Of a stretch of 64,000 nt of DNA, positions 41,576 to 50,379 are shown piece after piece. This DNA comes from CAYOHG01 sp964465125. GTDB lineage: Bacteria; Planctomycetota; Phycisphaerae; UBA1845; Fen-1342. The notes under the pieces are model-generated. The model worked only from the letters and a program-made list of their open reading frames with translations. It had not been told where the DNA came from and did not search any database. Numbering within the stretch: position 1 is the first letter of the stretch; every line of letters starts with the position of its first letter. Both the position numbers and the translations under genes were made by a program. The stretch lies in NCBI GenBank assembly GCA_964465125.1, contig CAYXIO010000003.1, forward strand, positions 62,001-126,000, read 5' to 3'.

Positions 41576-43263
41576 GGATGCTGGGCTCCCAGCTCGTTGA
41601 ACAGCGGCGGCGCCGGCGGAGCCGCGGGCAGCGATTCGCCGAAGATCATGCCGGCCCCGTCGCGAGCGGCGTGGTCGGCCAGCGCCACCGCGGGCGCCTG
41701 CCCGGAACCTGCACGGGCCAGCCGATCGACGACCTGGGTCTGCAACGCCGGATCGAGCGAATCCGTCACGATCCGCGGCGCCACGCCCAGCAGGATGCAC
41801 AGCGCCGCCAGCGGAACCAGGATCGCGACCTCGCGCGCGTTCAGGTCACGCGTCAGCCCGTTGGACAGGTCCGGCGTGTGCGCCGGCTCCCTGAGCGGAC
41901 CGAACAGGACCTTGCCGGTCATGTAGAGCATGTAGATGGCGCCGAGCAGGATGCCGGTCGCTCCCAGGGCTCCGAAGCGCGGCCCCAGCCAGGTCGAGTT
42001 GAAGGCGGCGAAGAGCACCGTGAACTCGCTGACGAATCCGTTCAGGCCGGGCAACCCGATGCTCGACAGCACGAACAGCACCAGGAAGAACGAAAGCACG
42101 GGCATCTGCCGCCCCAATCCGCCGAGCTGGTTCATGTCGCGCGTGTGATAGCGCTCGTAGAGCATTCCGACGACCAGGAACAGCGCCCCGGTGCTCAGGC
42201 CGTGATTGATCATGTAGAGCACCGAGCCGCTCAGCCCGACCGGCAGGAAGCTGAACATGCCGAGCATGCAGAAGCCCAGGTGCGACACCGAGGAGTAGGC
42301 GACCAGCTTCTTGACGTCCCTTTGCACCCAGCAGCACAGCGCGCCGTAGATGATCCCCGCCACCGCGAGGGCGCCCATCACGTTCGCCCAGGCCAGCGCC
42401 CCGTCAGGCACCATCGGCAGGCTGAAACGCAGGAAGCCGTAGGTTCCCAGCTTCAGCAGCACGCCGGCCAGCAGAACCGAGCCGGCGGTAGGTGCTTCGG
42501 TGTGCGCCAGGGGCAGCCAGGTGTGCAGCGGGAAGAACGGGACCTTGATCGCGAAACCGCAGAAGAACGCGAAGAACAACAGCGACTGCTCGCGCAGGCT
42601 CAGCCCTTCGAGCTGCGAGAGCGCGGCCAGGTCGAAGTGAATGACCGGGCTGCCGCTGAGCTGCGCGGCCCGGATCGCGAGGTACAGAATTCCCGCGAAG
42701 GTGACCACACTGCCCACGAACGTGTACAGAAAGAATGTGTTCGCCGCCCGGCGGCGCTCGGAGCCGCCCCAGATGCCGATCAGGAAGTAGAGCGGAACCA
42801 GCGTGAACTCGAAGAAGACGTAGAACAGCAGCACGTCGCGGGCCGCGAACACGCCGAACATGCCCGCCGTCAGCAGCAGCAGCCAGGCGTAGTACTCGCG
42901 CACGCGGGTGCGAATGGCCGTGAAGCCGCAGGCCACCGAGAGCGGCACGAGCACGCCGGTCAGCGCAACCAGCGGCGCGCTGATCGCATCCAGCCCGACG
43001 TGATAGGACACGCGTACTCCGTTGACGACCGATGGCAGTCCGGCCTCGTCGGAGGTCACGTCGCCGACGGCGATCCAGTTCAGCCGGGTCTCCGCGGTCA
43101 GGCCCCCGGCCCCGGTGATCCACCAGAGCCAGATCGAGAGCACGCCGGCCAGCAGGCTGACGAGCAGGGCCGCGCGCGGCGCGAGGCGCTCGGGCATGGC
43201 CCAGATCGCGATGCCCGCGATCAGCGGCAGGAAGATCAGCAGGTTCAGGCAGGCTTGATCCAT
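41572..43263 (-). CDS. nuoM: NADH-quinone oxidoreductase subunit M
   Basis: Antiporter-like subunit of the membrane arm, 563 residues, about 14 helices. Features include YVFFEFTLVPLYFLIGIWG with the key Glu, FFCGFAIKVPFFPLHTWLP with the channel Lys, LGFCMLGMFSF and GLPGLNGFVSEF. Coupled to nuoN by a 4-base overlap. It follows nuoL after a 49-base gap. Confidence 0.96.
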   Translation of the reverse strand: MDQACLNLLIFLPLIAGIAIWAMPERLAPRAALLVSLLAGVLSIWLWWITGAGGLTAETRLNWIAVGDVTSDEAGLPSVVNGVRVSYHVGLDAISAPLVALTGVLVPLSVACGFTAIRTRVREYYAWLLLLTAGMFGVFAARDVLLFYVFFEFTLVPLYFLIGIWGGSERRRAANTFFLYTFVGSVVTFAGILYLAIRAAQLSGSPVIHFDLAALSQLEGLSLREQSLLFFAFFCGFAIKVPFFPLHTWLPLAHTEAPTAGSVLLAGVLLKLGTYGFLRFSLPMVPDGALAWANVMGALAVAGIIYGALCCWVQRDVKKLVAYSSVSHLGFCMLGMFSFLPVGLSGSVLYMINHGLSTGALFLVVGMLYERYHTRDMNQLGGLGRQMPVLSFFLVLFVLSSIGLPGLNGFVSEFTVLFAAFNSTWLGPRFGALGATGILLGAIYMLYMTGKVLFGPLREPAHTPDLSNGLTRDLNAREVAILVPLAALCILLGVAPRIVTDSLDPALQTQVVDRLARAGSGQAPAVALADHAARDGAGMIFGESLPAAPPAPPLFNELGAQHP

Positions 43264-43312
43264 CGGGTTCGCTCAGCGACGCCCGCAGTGCGGGGTCTCC
43301 AACCAGCGTTTG

Positions 43313-45445
43313 TCAGTGTCCACTCGATTCGAGCCAGCGCCACAGCAGCACGAGAATCGCAAGGCCCGCGACCATGCTCGCCGCGTAGCCCTGCAATGCG
43401 CCCTGCTGCAAGCCGCGCAGCGCAAGGCCGATGCCGCGCGGAATCGACGAGACGAACCAGACCAGTCCGTCGATGCCGTTGCGGTCCGTCGCGAAGCAGA
43501 ACTCACCCAGGGCCCGCAGCGGACGAACGAAGACCCGGTCGTAGATCTCGTCCAGGTAGTACTTCGCGTGCCACAGATTCCACAGTCCGCCCAGAGCCTG
43601 CTGATCCGGATCAACCTGCGGCGCCCGGCCGTAGCGCACCCAGGCCAGGCCGATGCCGCCCAGCGCGATCGCCGCCGACAGGTACATCATCCAGACCCCG
43701 CCGGCATGATGCCCGGCGCTGACGATCGTGCTCTCGCCGAGGTAGCGGTGAATCGCGCCGTGCGGTTTGAGGAAACCGAGGAAGGCATCGCCCGACGCGG
43801 CGAACGTCACGCCGAAATACAACCCCGCCAAGATCGCGCCCCCGGCCAGCACGTACAGCGGCGCGAGCATGACCGCCGGCGCATCGTGCGGGTGCTCGCC
43901 GGCCTCCTCAGGCAGACGCGTCGGACCGTGGAAGCACAGGAAATACATCCGGAAGGTGTAGTACGCCGTCATCGCCGCGATCACCAGCAGGATGACGCCC
44001 AGCGCCGGATGCCAGCTCATCGCGGCGTGAATCAGCTCGTCCTTGCTCCAGAAGCCGCTCATCAGGGGGAAGCCGGCCAGCGCCAGGCAGCCAATGAGCA
44101 TCAGCAGACGCGTGCTGGGCAGAATCCGACCCAACCCGCTGAACCGCCGCAGGTCGATCACGTTGCCCATCGCGTGCATGACGCTGCCGGCGCACAAGAA
44201 CAGCAGCGCCTTGAACCACGCATGCGTGAAGACGTGGAAAACGGCGGAGTCGGGCGCACCGACGCCCAGGCCAACGAACATGTAGGCAAGCTGGCTGATG
44301 GTCGAATAGGCCAGGATGCGCTTCATGTCGTACTGGGCCATCGCCATGCTGGCCGCCAGAAAGGCGCCGATCGTCCCGAGGATGACGATCGTCAGCAGCG
44401 CCGTCGGCGAATGCGCAAAAATCGGCCCGCAGCGGGCAACCATGTAGATGCCCGCGGTCACCATCGTGGCGGCGTGAATCAGCGCCGACACCGGCGTCGG
44501 TCCTTCCATCGCGTCCGGCAACCACGTGTACAGCGGGAACTGGGCGCTCTTGCCCAGCGCGCCGCACATCAGCAGCAGCGCGACCAGCGTGAGCTGCCAG
44601 GTTTCGAGATGCGCCGCGTACTGGAACGCGACGGCGTAGTCGAGCGGGTTCTCACCCGCCGATGCCAGCGGCGAGACGAACATGTACAGCGCGAAGATGC
44701 CCAGCGCGAAGCCGAAATCGCCGATGCGGTTGACGATGAAGGCCTTCTTGGCGGCGGCGGCGGCCTCGGGCCTGCCGTAATAGAAGCCGATCAGCAGGTA
44801 GCTGCACAGGCCGACCAGCTCCCAGCCCAGGTACAGCAGGACGAAGTTGCCCGCCAGCACCAGCATCACCATCGAGAAGACGAACAGCCCCAGGAACGCG
44901 AAGAAGCGCTCGTAGCCGCGCTCCGGGTGGCCGTGGTGGTCGCGCATGTAGCCGACGGCGTAGATCACCACCATCAGCGAGACGAACGTGACGAACAGCA
45001 GCATGATGCCGGTCAGGCCGTCGAAGTAGAAATTGGCCGCGATCCACTGATGATTCGTCAGGCTCTGGGCCTGGCCGAAGCTCAGCCAGTTGTAGACCAG
45101 GAAGGTGAAGCCGGGGTCGTGGAACTCGCGCGCGGGAGCGTGCTCCGCCGCGCGGGCGGGTGCGTGCGCCGCGGCCGGCTCCGCCTGCGCGGCGGCCGGC
45201 GACTCCATCGCCGCCGTCGGCTCCGCCGAAGCCGTATCACGCGCCGAACTGAGATCGGAGAAAAGCAGCACGCCCAGGACCGCCGCCGCCCCGACGCCCG
45301 CGACGACCGGCCAGTGCGCGACGGCCCGCGGCGCGCGCAGCGCGATCATCAAGCCGACCAGCGCCGCCCCCAGCAATGGCCACAGCGGCATCGTGGCGTA
45401 GACCCAGGCCGGCAGAATCGTCGTGGAGGCAGCCGCGAGCAGCAC
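43313..45445 (-). CDS. nuoL: NADH-quinone oxidoreductase subunit L
   Basis: Largest antiporter-like subunit with the long lateral helix; 710 residues. Family motifs: LYLGWELVGLCSYLLIGFYY, FPLYTWLPDAMEGPTPVSALIHAATMV, AYSTISQLAYMF, HAWFKALLFLCAGSVMHA, PLMSGFWSKDELI. An Ala/Glu/Pro-rich loop (about residues 70-115) near the N-terminus is unusual. The start is GTG, one base after the nuoK stop. Confidence 0.95.
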   Translation of the reverse strand: MLLAAASTTILPAWVYATMPLWPLLGAALVGLMIALRAPRAVAHWPVVAGVGAAAVLGVLLFSDLSSARDTASAEPTAAMESPAAAQAEPAAAHAPARAAEHAPAREFHDPGFTFLVYNWLSFGQAQSLTNHQWIAANFYFDGLTGIMLLFVTFVSLMVVIYAVGYMRDHHGHPERGYERFFAFLGLFVFSMVMLVLAGNFVLLYLGWELVGLCSYLLIGFYYGRPEAAAAAKKAFIVNRIGDFGFALGIFALYMFVSPLASAGENPLDYAVAFQYAAHLETWQLTLVALLLMCGALGKSAQFPLYTWLPDAMEGPTPVSALIHAATMVTAGIYMVARCGPIFAHSPTALLTIVILGTIGAFLAASMAMAQYDMKRILAYSTISQLAYMFVGLGVGAPDSAVFHVFTHAWFKALLFLCAGSVMHAMGNVIDLRRFSGLGRILPSTRLLMLIGCLALAGFPLMSGFWSKDELIHAAMSWHPALGVILLVIAAMTAYYTFRMYFLCFHGPTRLPEEAGEHPHDAPAVMLAPLYVLAGGAILAGLYFGVTFAASGDAFLGFLKPHGAIHRYLGESTIVSAGHHAGGVWMMYLSAAIALGGIGLAWVRYGRAPQVDPDQQALGGLWNLWHAKYYLDEIYDRVFVRPLRALGEFCFATDRNGIDGLVWFVSSIPRGIGLALRGLQQGALQGYAASMVAGLAILVLLWRWLESSGH

Positions 45446-45446
45446 C

Positions 45447-45758
45447 CTATTCTTCCTTCAGCAGAGTCCAGGCGTTCGCATCCAGCGTCCCGCGGTAGCG
45501 ATAGAGCAGCACGACCAGCGCCAGGCCCAGCGCCGCCTCGGCCGCCGCCACCACCAGCAGGAACAACGAGAAGATCTGGCCGTCCAGCCGCGGGCCGCCG
45601 GCCAGCGGATAGCGCCCGAACGCGACCAGGTTCACGACGATGCCCTGAAACATCAGCTCGGTGCACAGGAAGATGATGATCAGGTTGCGGCGCGTGACGA
45701 AGCCGATCAAACCCAGCGCGAACAGCGCGGCGCCGATGAACAGGAACGGCACCAGCAT
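45447..45758 (-). CDS. nuoK: NADH-quinone oxidoreductase subunit K
   Basis: Small three-helix membrane subunit of complex I, 103 residues, normal length. Recognisable segments are LIGFVTRRNLIIIFLCTELMFQGIVVNLVAF with the two conserved intramembrane Glu region, and SLFLLVVAAAEAALGLALVVLLYR. Start and stop overlap the neighbours in a TGATG-like arrangement with nuoJ. Confidence 0.95.
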   Translation of the reverse strand: MLVPFLFIGAALFALGLIGFVTRRNLIIIFLCTELMFQGIVVNLVAFGRYPLAGGPRLDGQIFSLFLLVVAAAEAALGLALVVLLYRYRGTLDANAWTLLKEE

Positions 45759-46453
45759 CAGTCCGCCTCCTCGAAATGACCCGGCTCAGCCTTGCGACGG
45801 GCGATGGCGATCGCGCCGACCATCGCCGCCAGCAGCAGCAGCGCGGCAAGCTGAACCGCGATCACGTAGTCCGTCAGCAACTGGGTCCCGACGTTGAGCA
45901 CGCTGCCGTAGCTGTCGGCGGTCATCGCCACGGGCAGCGCGACCCCCCCGCCGTCGCTTGGAAGCAGCCTTGCGGAGACGATCGTCAGCAGAACAAGGCC
46001 GCTGAGCACACCGAGGAACGGCTCGCGCGCGCTGCGGTCGTACTCCGCCGGCCCGCCGGCCTGCTGGGCCAGCATGATGACGAACACGTACGTCACGAGG
46101 ATCGCGCCGGCGTAAATAATCAGCAAAGCGGCGGCCAGGAACTCAGCCTGCATCAGCACGAGCATGCCGGCGACCGCAATCGCGACCAGGATGAAATAAA
46201 GCGCGCTGTAGACCGGTCGGCTGTGCGTGATCACGCGGATCGCGCCCCACGCCGCCAGCAGCGCCAGGGCCGCGAACCAGATTTCCGCGCGCTCGCCGGC
46301 CATCCGCGGCAGCAGCAAGGCGAGCATCGCCGCGGCCGCCCCCGCGAAAACGATCAGCACCGACCGGCCCGCTTGCAGCCGCCCGCCGGGCAGCGCCAGA
46401 TACAGCCCCAGCCCGCCGAGGGTCAACATTGTCACCAGCAGAACCGCGCCCAT
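45758..46453 (-). CDS. nuoJ: NADH-quinone oxidoreductase subunit J
   Basis: Membrane subunit with five helices, 231 residues, longer than some family members by an N-terminal hydrophobic stretch. The core ITHSRPVYSALYFILVAIAVAGMLVLMQAEFLAAALLIIYAGAILVTYVFVIML is typical (shown in part here as YAGAILVTYVFVIML). It overlaps nuoK by one base. About 170 bases of non-coding DNA separate it from nuoI. Confidence 0.93.
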   Translation of the reverse strand: MGAVLLVTMLTLGGLGLYLALPGGRLQAGRSVLIVFAGAAAAMLALLLPRMAGERAEIWFAALALLAAWGAIRVITHSRPVYSALYFILVAIAVAGMLVLMQAEFLAAALLIIYAGAILVTYVFVIMLAQQAGGPAEYDRSAREPFLGVLSGLVLLTIVSARLLPSDGGGVALPVAMTADSYGSVLNVGTQLLTDYVIAVQLAALLLLAAMVGAIAIARRKAEPGHFEEAD

Positions 46454-46625
46454 TGACTTAGCAGTCCTTTTCGTAGCAGGGCCGGCATCCTAGCGGTAGC
46501 TTCTAGCCAGTACCAGTGGCACAGCCCAACCGCGCGGCGAGCCCTCCCGCCCACTGTTTCGCGACACCCTGCCTCCGAACGGTCGCGATCACGAGTCGCC
46601 TGACTCCGCTGAACATCTTCTCTTT

Positions 46626-47216
46626 TCACACCTTCGGCTTCGCCGTCGGCTTGGACACGTTCTTGTCCTGGCCGCCGGTCAGCCCGTAGTCGGTCACCGC
46701 CGGGTTCTTGCGCGGCTTGACGTCCTTGGTCCGGTCGAAGACGTGCAGCAGCTTCTCCTTATCGAGCACCATCTCCTGGCGCGTACGGGCCACCAGCTCG
46801 TAGTGCGGCGAAAGCTCGATCGCGTCGCACGGGCAGGCTTCCTCGCACATGCCGCAGTAGATGCAGCGCAGCTCGTCGATGTCGAACTGCACGGGGTATT
46901 TCTCGCGGTCGGGCCAGGGGCTCTCGCCGGCGACGATGTGAATGCAGTGCGCCGGACAGGCCGTGCTGCACATGAAGCACGCCACGCACGCTACCCGGCC
47001 GTCCGGGTCCTTGTTCAGCCGATGCACCCCGCGGTAGTTCGCGACGCGCAGCTCGCGCTTCTGCTCGGGATACTGCGTGACGCGCTGCTCGCGCATTCTC
47101 CTGCTGAACATGTGCCGCAGCGTCGTGCGAAACCCGTCCACGATCTGCGGCAGGTAAAGCCGCTCGGACGGCGTCAGCACCGGCTCATCGACGACGTAGT
47201 AATCGCTTTCACGCAT
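46626..47216 (-). CDS. nuoI: NADH-quinone oxidoreductase subunit I (two [4Fe-4S])
   Basis: Peripheral arm subunit carrying clusters N6a and N6b; 196 residues. Two canonical ferredoxin motifs are present: CVACFMCSTACPAHCI and CIYCGMCEEACPCDAI. A longer N-terminus (YYVVDEPVLTPSERLYLPQIVDG) and Lys-rich C-terminal tail are present. The start ATG gives a plausible N-terminus. nuoH lies upstream after a 123-base gap with a heptamer repeat. Confidence 0.95.
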   Translation of the reverse strand: MRESDYYVVDEPVLTPSERLYLPQIVDGFRTTLRHMFSRRMREQRVTQYPEQKRELRVANYRGVHRLNKDPDGRVACVACFMCSTACPAHCIHIVAGESPWPDREKYPVQFDIDELRCIYCGMCEEACPCDAIELSPHYELVARTRQEMVLDKEKLLHVFDRTKDVKPRKNPAVTDYGLTGGQDKNVSKPTAKPKV

Positions 47217-47271
47217 CGTTGGCTACCATTTGCAGCTGGAACTTTATCATCGCTCGTCGCGCGCCCTTCTT

Positions 47272-47313
47272 CATTCGCTACTCGCTATTCGCCATTCGCT
47301 ATTCGTCATTCTC
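47272..47313. repeat. Heptamer tandem repeat, six units
   Basis: Six 7-mers in tandem: CATTCGC, TACTCGC, TATTCGC, CATTCGC, TATTCGT, CATTCTC. They lie in the nuoH-nuoI gap and are related in spacing to the array at 4561-4588. Not CRISPR-like. Confidence 0.7.
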
Positions 47314-47339
47314 CGCGCCTCCCCAGCGGCGGCGCCACG

Positions 47340-48785
47340 CTACATCGCCGTCGGCCGAACGCGGATTTCCGGCAGCGTCTCCTGCCGGCCGGTCACCACC
47401 TGCGTGCTGCGCTTCATCGCGTAGAGCATGCCCGCCAGGATCACCGCGTTGAGCACCAGGTGCGCCACGACCGACATCGTGTTGTGCGCGACGCTCTGGT
47501 CGGAGCGCGGCGTCAGCCCCAGCGCCGCCATCAGCCCCGCGCCGATCACCAGCACCATGCCGGCCGGGATCATCCCCTTCCACGCCAGCCGCATGAGCTG
47601 GTCGAAGCGGAAGCGCGGAATCGTCCAGCGCACCAGCATGAACAGCCCGATCAGCAGCGAAATCTTGCCCCAGAAAACGCCGAACTTGATCAGCGCGGCG
47701 ATCCAGCCTGTGTTCCACCATGTGATCGCGGCGTAACCGTCGGCGCCGTACGAGTACCACGAGCTGAAGGGCAGCGGCGCCCAGCCGCCGAGAAACAGCA
47801 GCGTAATGATCGCGCTGGCGACGGTCATGTGGGCGTACTCAGCCAGGAAGAACAGGGCGAATTTCATCCCGCTGTATTCGGTGTGGTAGCCGGCGACGAG
47901 CTCCTGCTCGCATTCGGCCAGGTCGAACGGGGCCCGGTTGGTCTCGGCCAGCGCGGTGATGAACACCAGCATGAACGCAATCGGGTGCAGGAAGACGTTC
48001 CACACGCCGGTCGCCGCCTGCTCGTTGACGATCACCTCCGGCCGCACGCTGGCCGCGACGAGCATCACCACCAGCACGCCCAGCCCGAGCGGAATCTCGT
48101 AGCTGAGCATCTGGGCCGCCGCCCGCATCGCCCCGTAGAACGCGTATTTGTTGTTGCTCGCCCAGCCGGCCAGCACCACGCCGTAGACGCTCAGCGAGCC
48201 GACCGCGAGGATGTAGAGCAGGCCGATATCAAGCACGGCGCCCTGCGTGGTCACGCGGACGGCGTTGCCGGCGGCGTCCTGCCAGGGCCAGACGATCTCG
48301 CCGGCCCAGGGGATGACGATGAAGGTGCTCAACGCGACCACGAACGCCGCCGCCGGTGCGAGCAGGTAGATCGGCCGGTCGACCTTCGCCGGAATGATGT
48401 CTTCCTTCAGGATGAACTTGAGCCCGTCGACGATCGGCTGAAGGATGCCCCAGAAGCCGACGCGGTTCGGCCCGTAGCGATCCTGGATGAACGCCGAGAG
48501 TTTCCGCTCGGCCAGAATCAGCGCCGCGCAGAGATGCAGAATGATGAACAGGATCAGCGCCATGATCAGGATGCTGAACCAGAACTGCGATGAAAGGAAC
48601 GCCTTGATCGGCTCGCCGAAGAGGCGCCACGCGAGCGCGCCCAGCGCCACCGGCGCGACCAGCAGCATCACGCCCAGCAGCGCGAAGAGCGTCGGGCTGG
48701 ACAGCACGCGGTCCACGTCGGTCGGAAGCCGGTCGCCGGAGGCATAGACCCGCCGCGCGGACGTCCAGCGTTTTTCAGTGAGCAT
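47340..48785 (-). CDS. nuoH: NADH-quinone oxidoreductase subunit H
   Basis: Membrane subunit forming the quinone channel; 481 residues, longer than the usual 320-350 owing to N-terminal and internal additions. Conserved: AERKLSAFIQDRYGPNRVG, LQPIVDGLKFILKEDIIP, GWASNNKYAFYGAMRAAAQMLSYEIP, ECEQELVAGYHTEYSGMKFALFFLAEY and WTIPRFRFDQLMRLAWK. The ATG overlaps the 3' end of nuoG by 11 bases; an upstream 51-residue extension is rejected. Confidence 0.94.
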   Translation of the reverse strand: MLTEKRWTSARRVYASGDRLPTDVDRVLSSPTLFALLGVMLLVAPVALGALAWRLFGEPIKAFLSSQFWFSILIMALILFIILHLCAALILAERKLSAFIQDRYGPNRVGFWGILQPIVDGLKFILKEDIIPAKVDRPIYLLAPAAAFVVALSTFIVIPWAGEIVWPWQDAAGNAVRVTTQGAVLDIGLLYILAVGSLSVYGVVLAGWASNNKYAFYGAMRAAAQMLSYEIPLGLGVLVVMLVAASVRPEVIVNEQAATGVWNVFLHPIAFMLVFITALAETNRAPFDLAECEQELVAGYHTEYSGMKFALFFLAEYAHMTVASAIITLLFLGGWAPLPFSSWYSYGADGYAAITWWNTGWIAALIKFGVFWGKISLLIGLFMLVRWTIPRFRFDQLMRLAWKGMIPAGMVLVIGAGLMAALGLTPRSDQSVAHNTMSVVAHLVLNAVILAGMLYAMKRSTQVVTGRQETLPEIRVRPTAM

Positions 48786-50376
48786 GTTCGGGTTCCTCGC
48801 GCGGCGTGAACACCTGGGCGAACTCGGGCGCCTGGGCCGCGATCTGCTCGCGGATCTTGCGGGCGCGGTAGAGGCCGGACTCGCCCGCCAGTTCGGCCAG
48901 AACCTGCCCGTCGGCCTTGATTCCCGCCAGCGGTGCAATGGCCCGTTCGAAGGGCTGGAGCAGCCCGTCGCAATTCATGAAGGAACCCTCGCGCTCGGCC
49001 CAGCTCGTCCCGGGAATCTGAAGGGTCACGAGCTCATCGAGCCGCGACGGAAACAGGTCGTGAACGATCAGCGTGCCGATCGCACTCATCGCTTCGGCGG
49101 CCTCGTCGCTCACCCAGGCGTCGGAATAGCCGCCCATGACGTAGGCGGCGGCGAAGCGGCCCGTGCGAGCGGACTCGAGGAACGCCCTGTAGTCGCACCT
49201 AGGTCCGCCCAGCAGATCGAGAATGCGCTGCACGCCGCGGCGGTTCGGGCATTTCTCGGCCCGAATCACGAAGCCCTTCGGGAAGCGCTGATCCTGACCG
49301 ACTGTCTTGACCCATCCCAGCGCCAGCGTAGCCTGCGGCGCCATGCCGCGGATGAACCGGCCCAGCAGCCAGGCCTCCTCGACGCTCATCTCCGGGCTGA
49401 GCACCGCGGCGAGCCCGGCGCCGTGGTCCTTCTGCCCGACCGGACCCAGGCGGCTGCGCAGCTCGCCGGCAAGCGCCTCCCAGCGGAGCGGCGTCCAGCC
49501 ACCGGATTGCCGCAGACGCGGCTCACGCAAGCGGTCCTCGCGATAGACGAATTTCCAGTCGAAGCGCGCCTCGTCGCTGATCCACCATTGGTTGACCTTT
49601 CCGTTGAAGCGCGGCCCGACGCGGTGAATGCCGTGCTCGTTGTGCTCGATCCAGATCGTCTGTCCGCTGCTGTCGACCGGGCTGACCGAACGAGTCTTGT
49701 CGAGCGTCCAGACACGCTGCTTGAAGAGGAACTCCTTGTTGATCAGGGCCCCGACCGGACACAGGTCGACCACGTTGCCCTGCAACGGATTGGCCAGCGG
49801 CTCGCCCGGAAAGACGTCGATTTCGTTGCGGCTGCCGCGCTCGACCACGGCCAACTCGCCGGTCCCGGCGACCTCGCCGGCAAAGCGCACGCAGCGGGTG
49901 CAGAGCACACAGCGATCCTGGTAGAGCAGCGTGTGCGGCCCGATGTCCTTCTTGGAGTTCTTGTGCTTCTCCTCGACCATGCGCGAGGACGAGTTGCCGA
50001 AGCGCTCGCTGTAGTCCTGCAAGTAGCACTCGCCGGCCTTGTCGCACACCGGGCAGTCCAGCGGGTGATTCAGCAGGTAGTACTCCATGACGTGCCTCTG
50101 GTTGGCCGTCACGCCCGGAGAATTGAAGCGCACTTCCATGCCGTCCTTCACCGGCGTCTGGCACGACGGCACCAGCTTCGGCGACCAGGCAAGCTGGCTG
50201 GTGCGCGGGTCGGGCATCTTCATTTCCATCAGGCAGAGCCGGCAGCTCGCCACGATCGACAGGCCCGGGTGATAGCAGTAGTGCGGAATGTCGCAGCCCG
50301 CCTCCAGCGCCGCCTGAAGCACCGGAATACCCGCGCGACACTCGATCTCTTTGCCATCTACGATGATCTTCGGCAT
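48775..50376 (-). CDS. nuoG: NADH-quinone oxidoreductase subunit G, short form
   Basis: 533 residues, well below the long NuoG forms of 700-900 residues. The N-terminal half is intact: the [2Fe-2S] N1b site (CDIPHYCYHP, SCRLCLME), the H-x3-C-x2-C-x5-C N5 site (HPLDCPVCDKAGEC), and N4 site (CVLCTRCVRFAGE, DLCPVGAL). The C-terminal molybdopterin-enzyme-like domain is present but reduced. It lies between nuoF and nuoH with short overlaps or gaps, so it is the complex's G subunit. Confidence 0.92.
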   Translation of the reverse strand: MPKIIVDGKEIECRAGIPVLQAALEAGCDIPHYCYHPGLSIVASCRLCLMEMKMPDPRTSQLAWSPKLVPSCQTPVKDGMEVRFNSPGVTANQRHVMEYYLLNHPLDCPVCDKAGECYLQDYSERFGNSSSRMVEEKHKNSKKDIGPHTLLYQDRCVLCTRCVRFAGEVAGTGELAVVERGSRNEIDVFPGEPLANPLQGNVVDLCPVGALINKEFLFKQRVWTLDKTRSVSPVDSSGQTIWIEHNEHGIHRVGPRFNGKVNQWWISDEARFDWKFVYREDRLREPRLRQSGGWTPLRWEALAGELRSRLGPVGQKDHGAGLAAVLSPEMSVEEAWLLGRFIRGMAPQATLALGWVKTVGQDQRFPKGFVIRAEKCPNRRGVQRILDLLGGPRCDYRAFLESARTGRFAAAYVMGGYSDAWVSDEAAEAMSAIGTLIVHDLFPSRLDELVTLQIPGTSWAEREGSFMNCDGLLQPFERAIAPLAGIKADGQVLAELAGESGLYRARKIREQIAAQAPEFAQVFTPREEPEHAH

Positions 50377-50379
50377 GGC

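Noticed and set aside
41576..41800. N-terminal extension of nuoN
   Set aside because: The 75 added residues are Arg/Gly/Ala-rich and overlap nuoM; the ATGA overlap start matches the NuoN family.
41578..45676. Two long plus-strand frames (714 and 788 codons) across nuoM and nuoL
   Set aside because: They are opposite unmistakable complex I subunits and consist of Gln/Arg/Glu-rich shadow sequence.
47272..47313. Possible CRISPR array
   Set aside because: Units are 7 bases with no spacers, and no cas gene is present.
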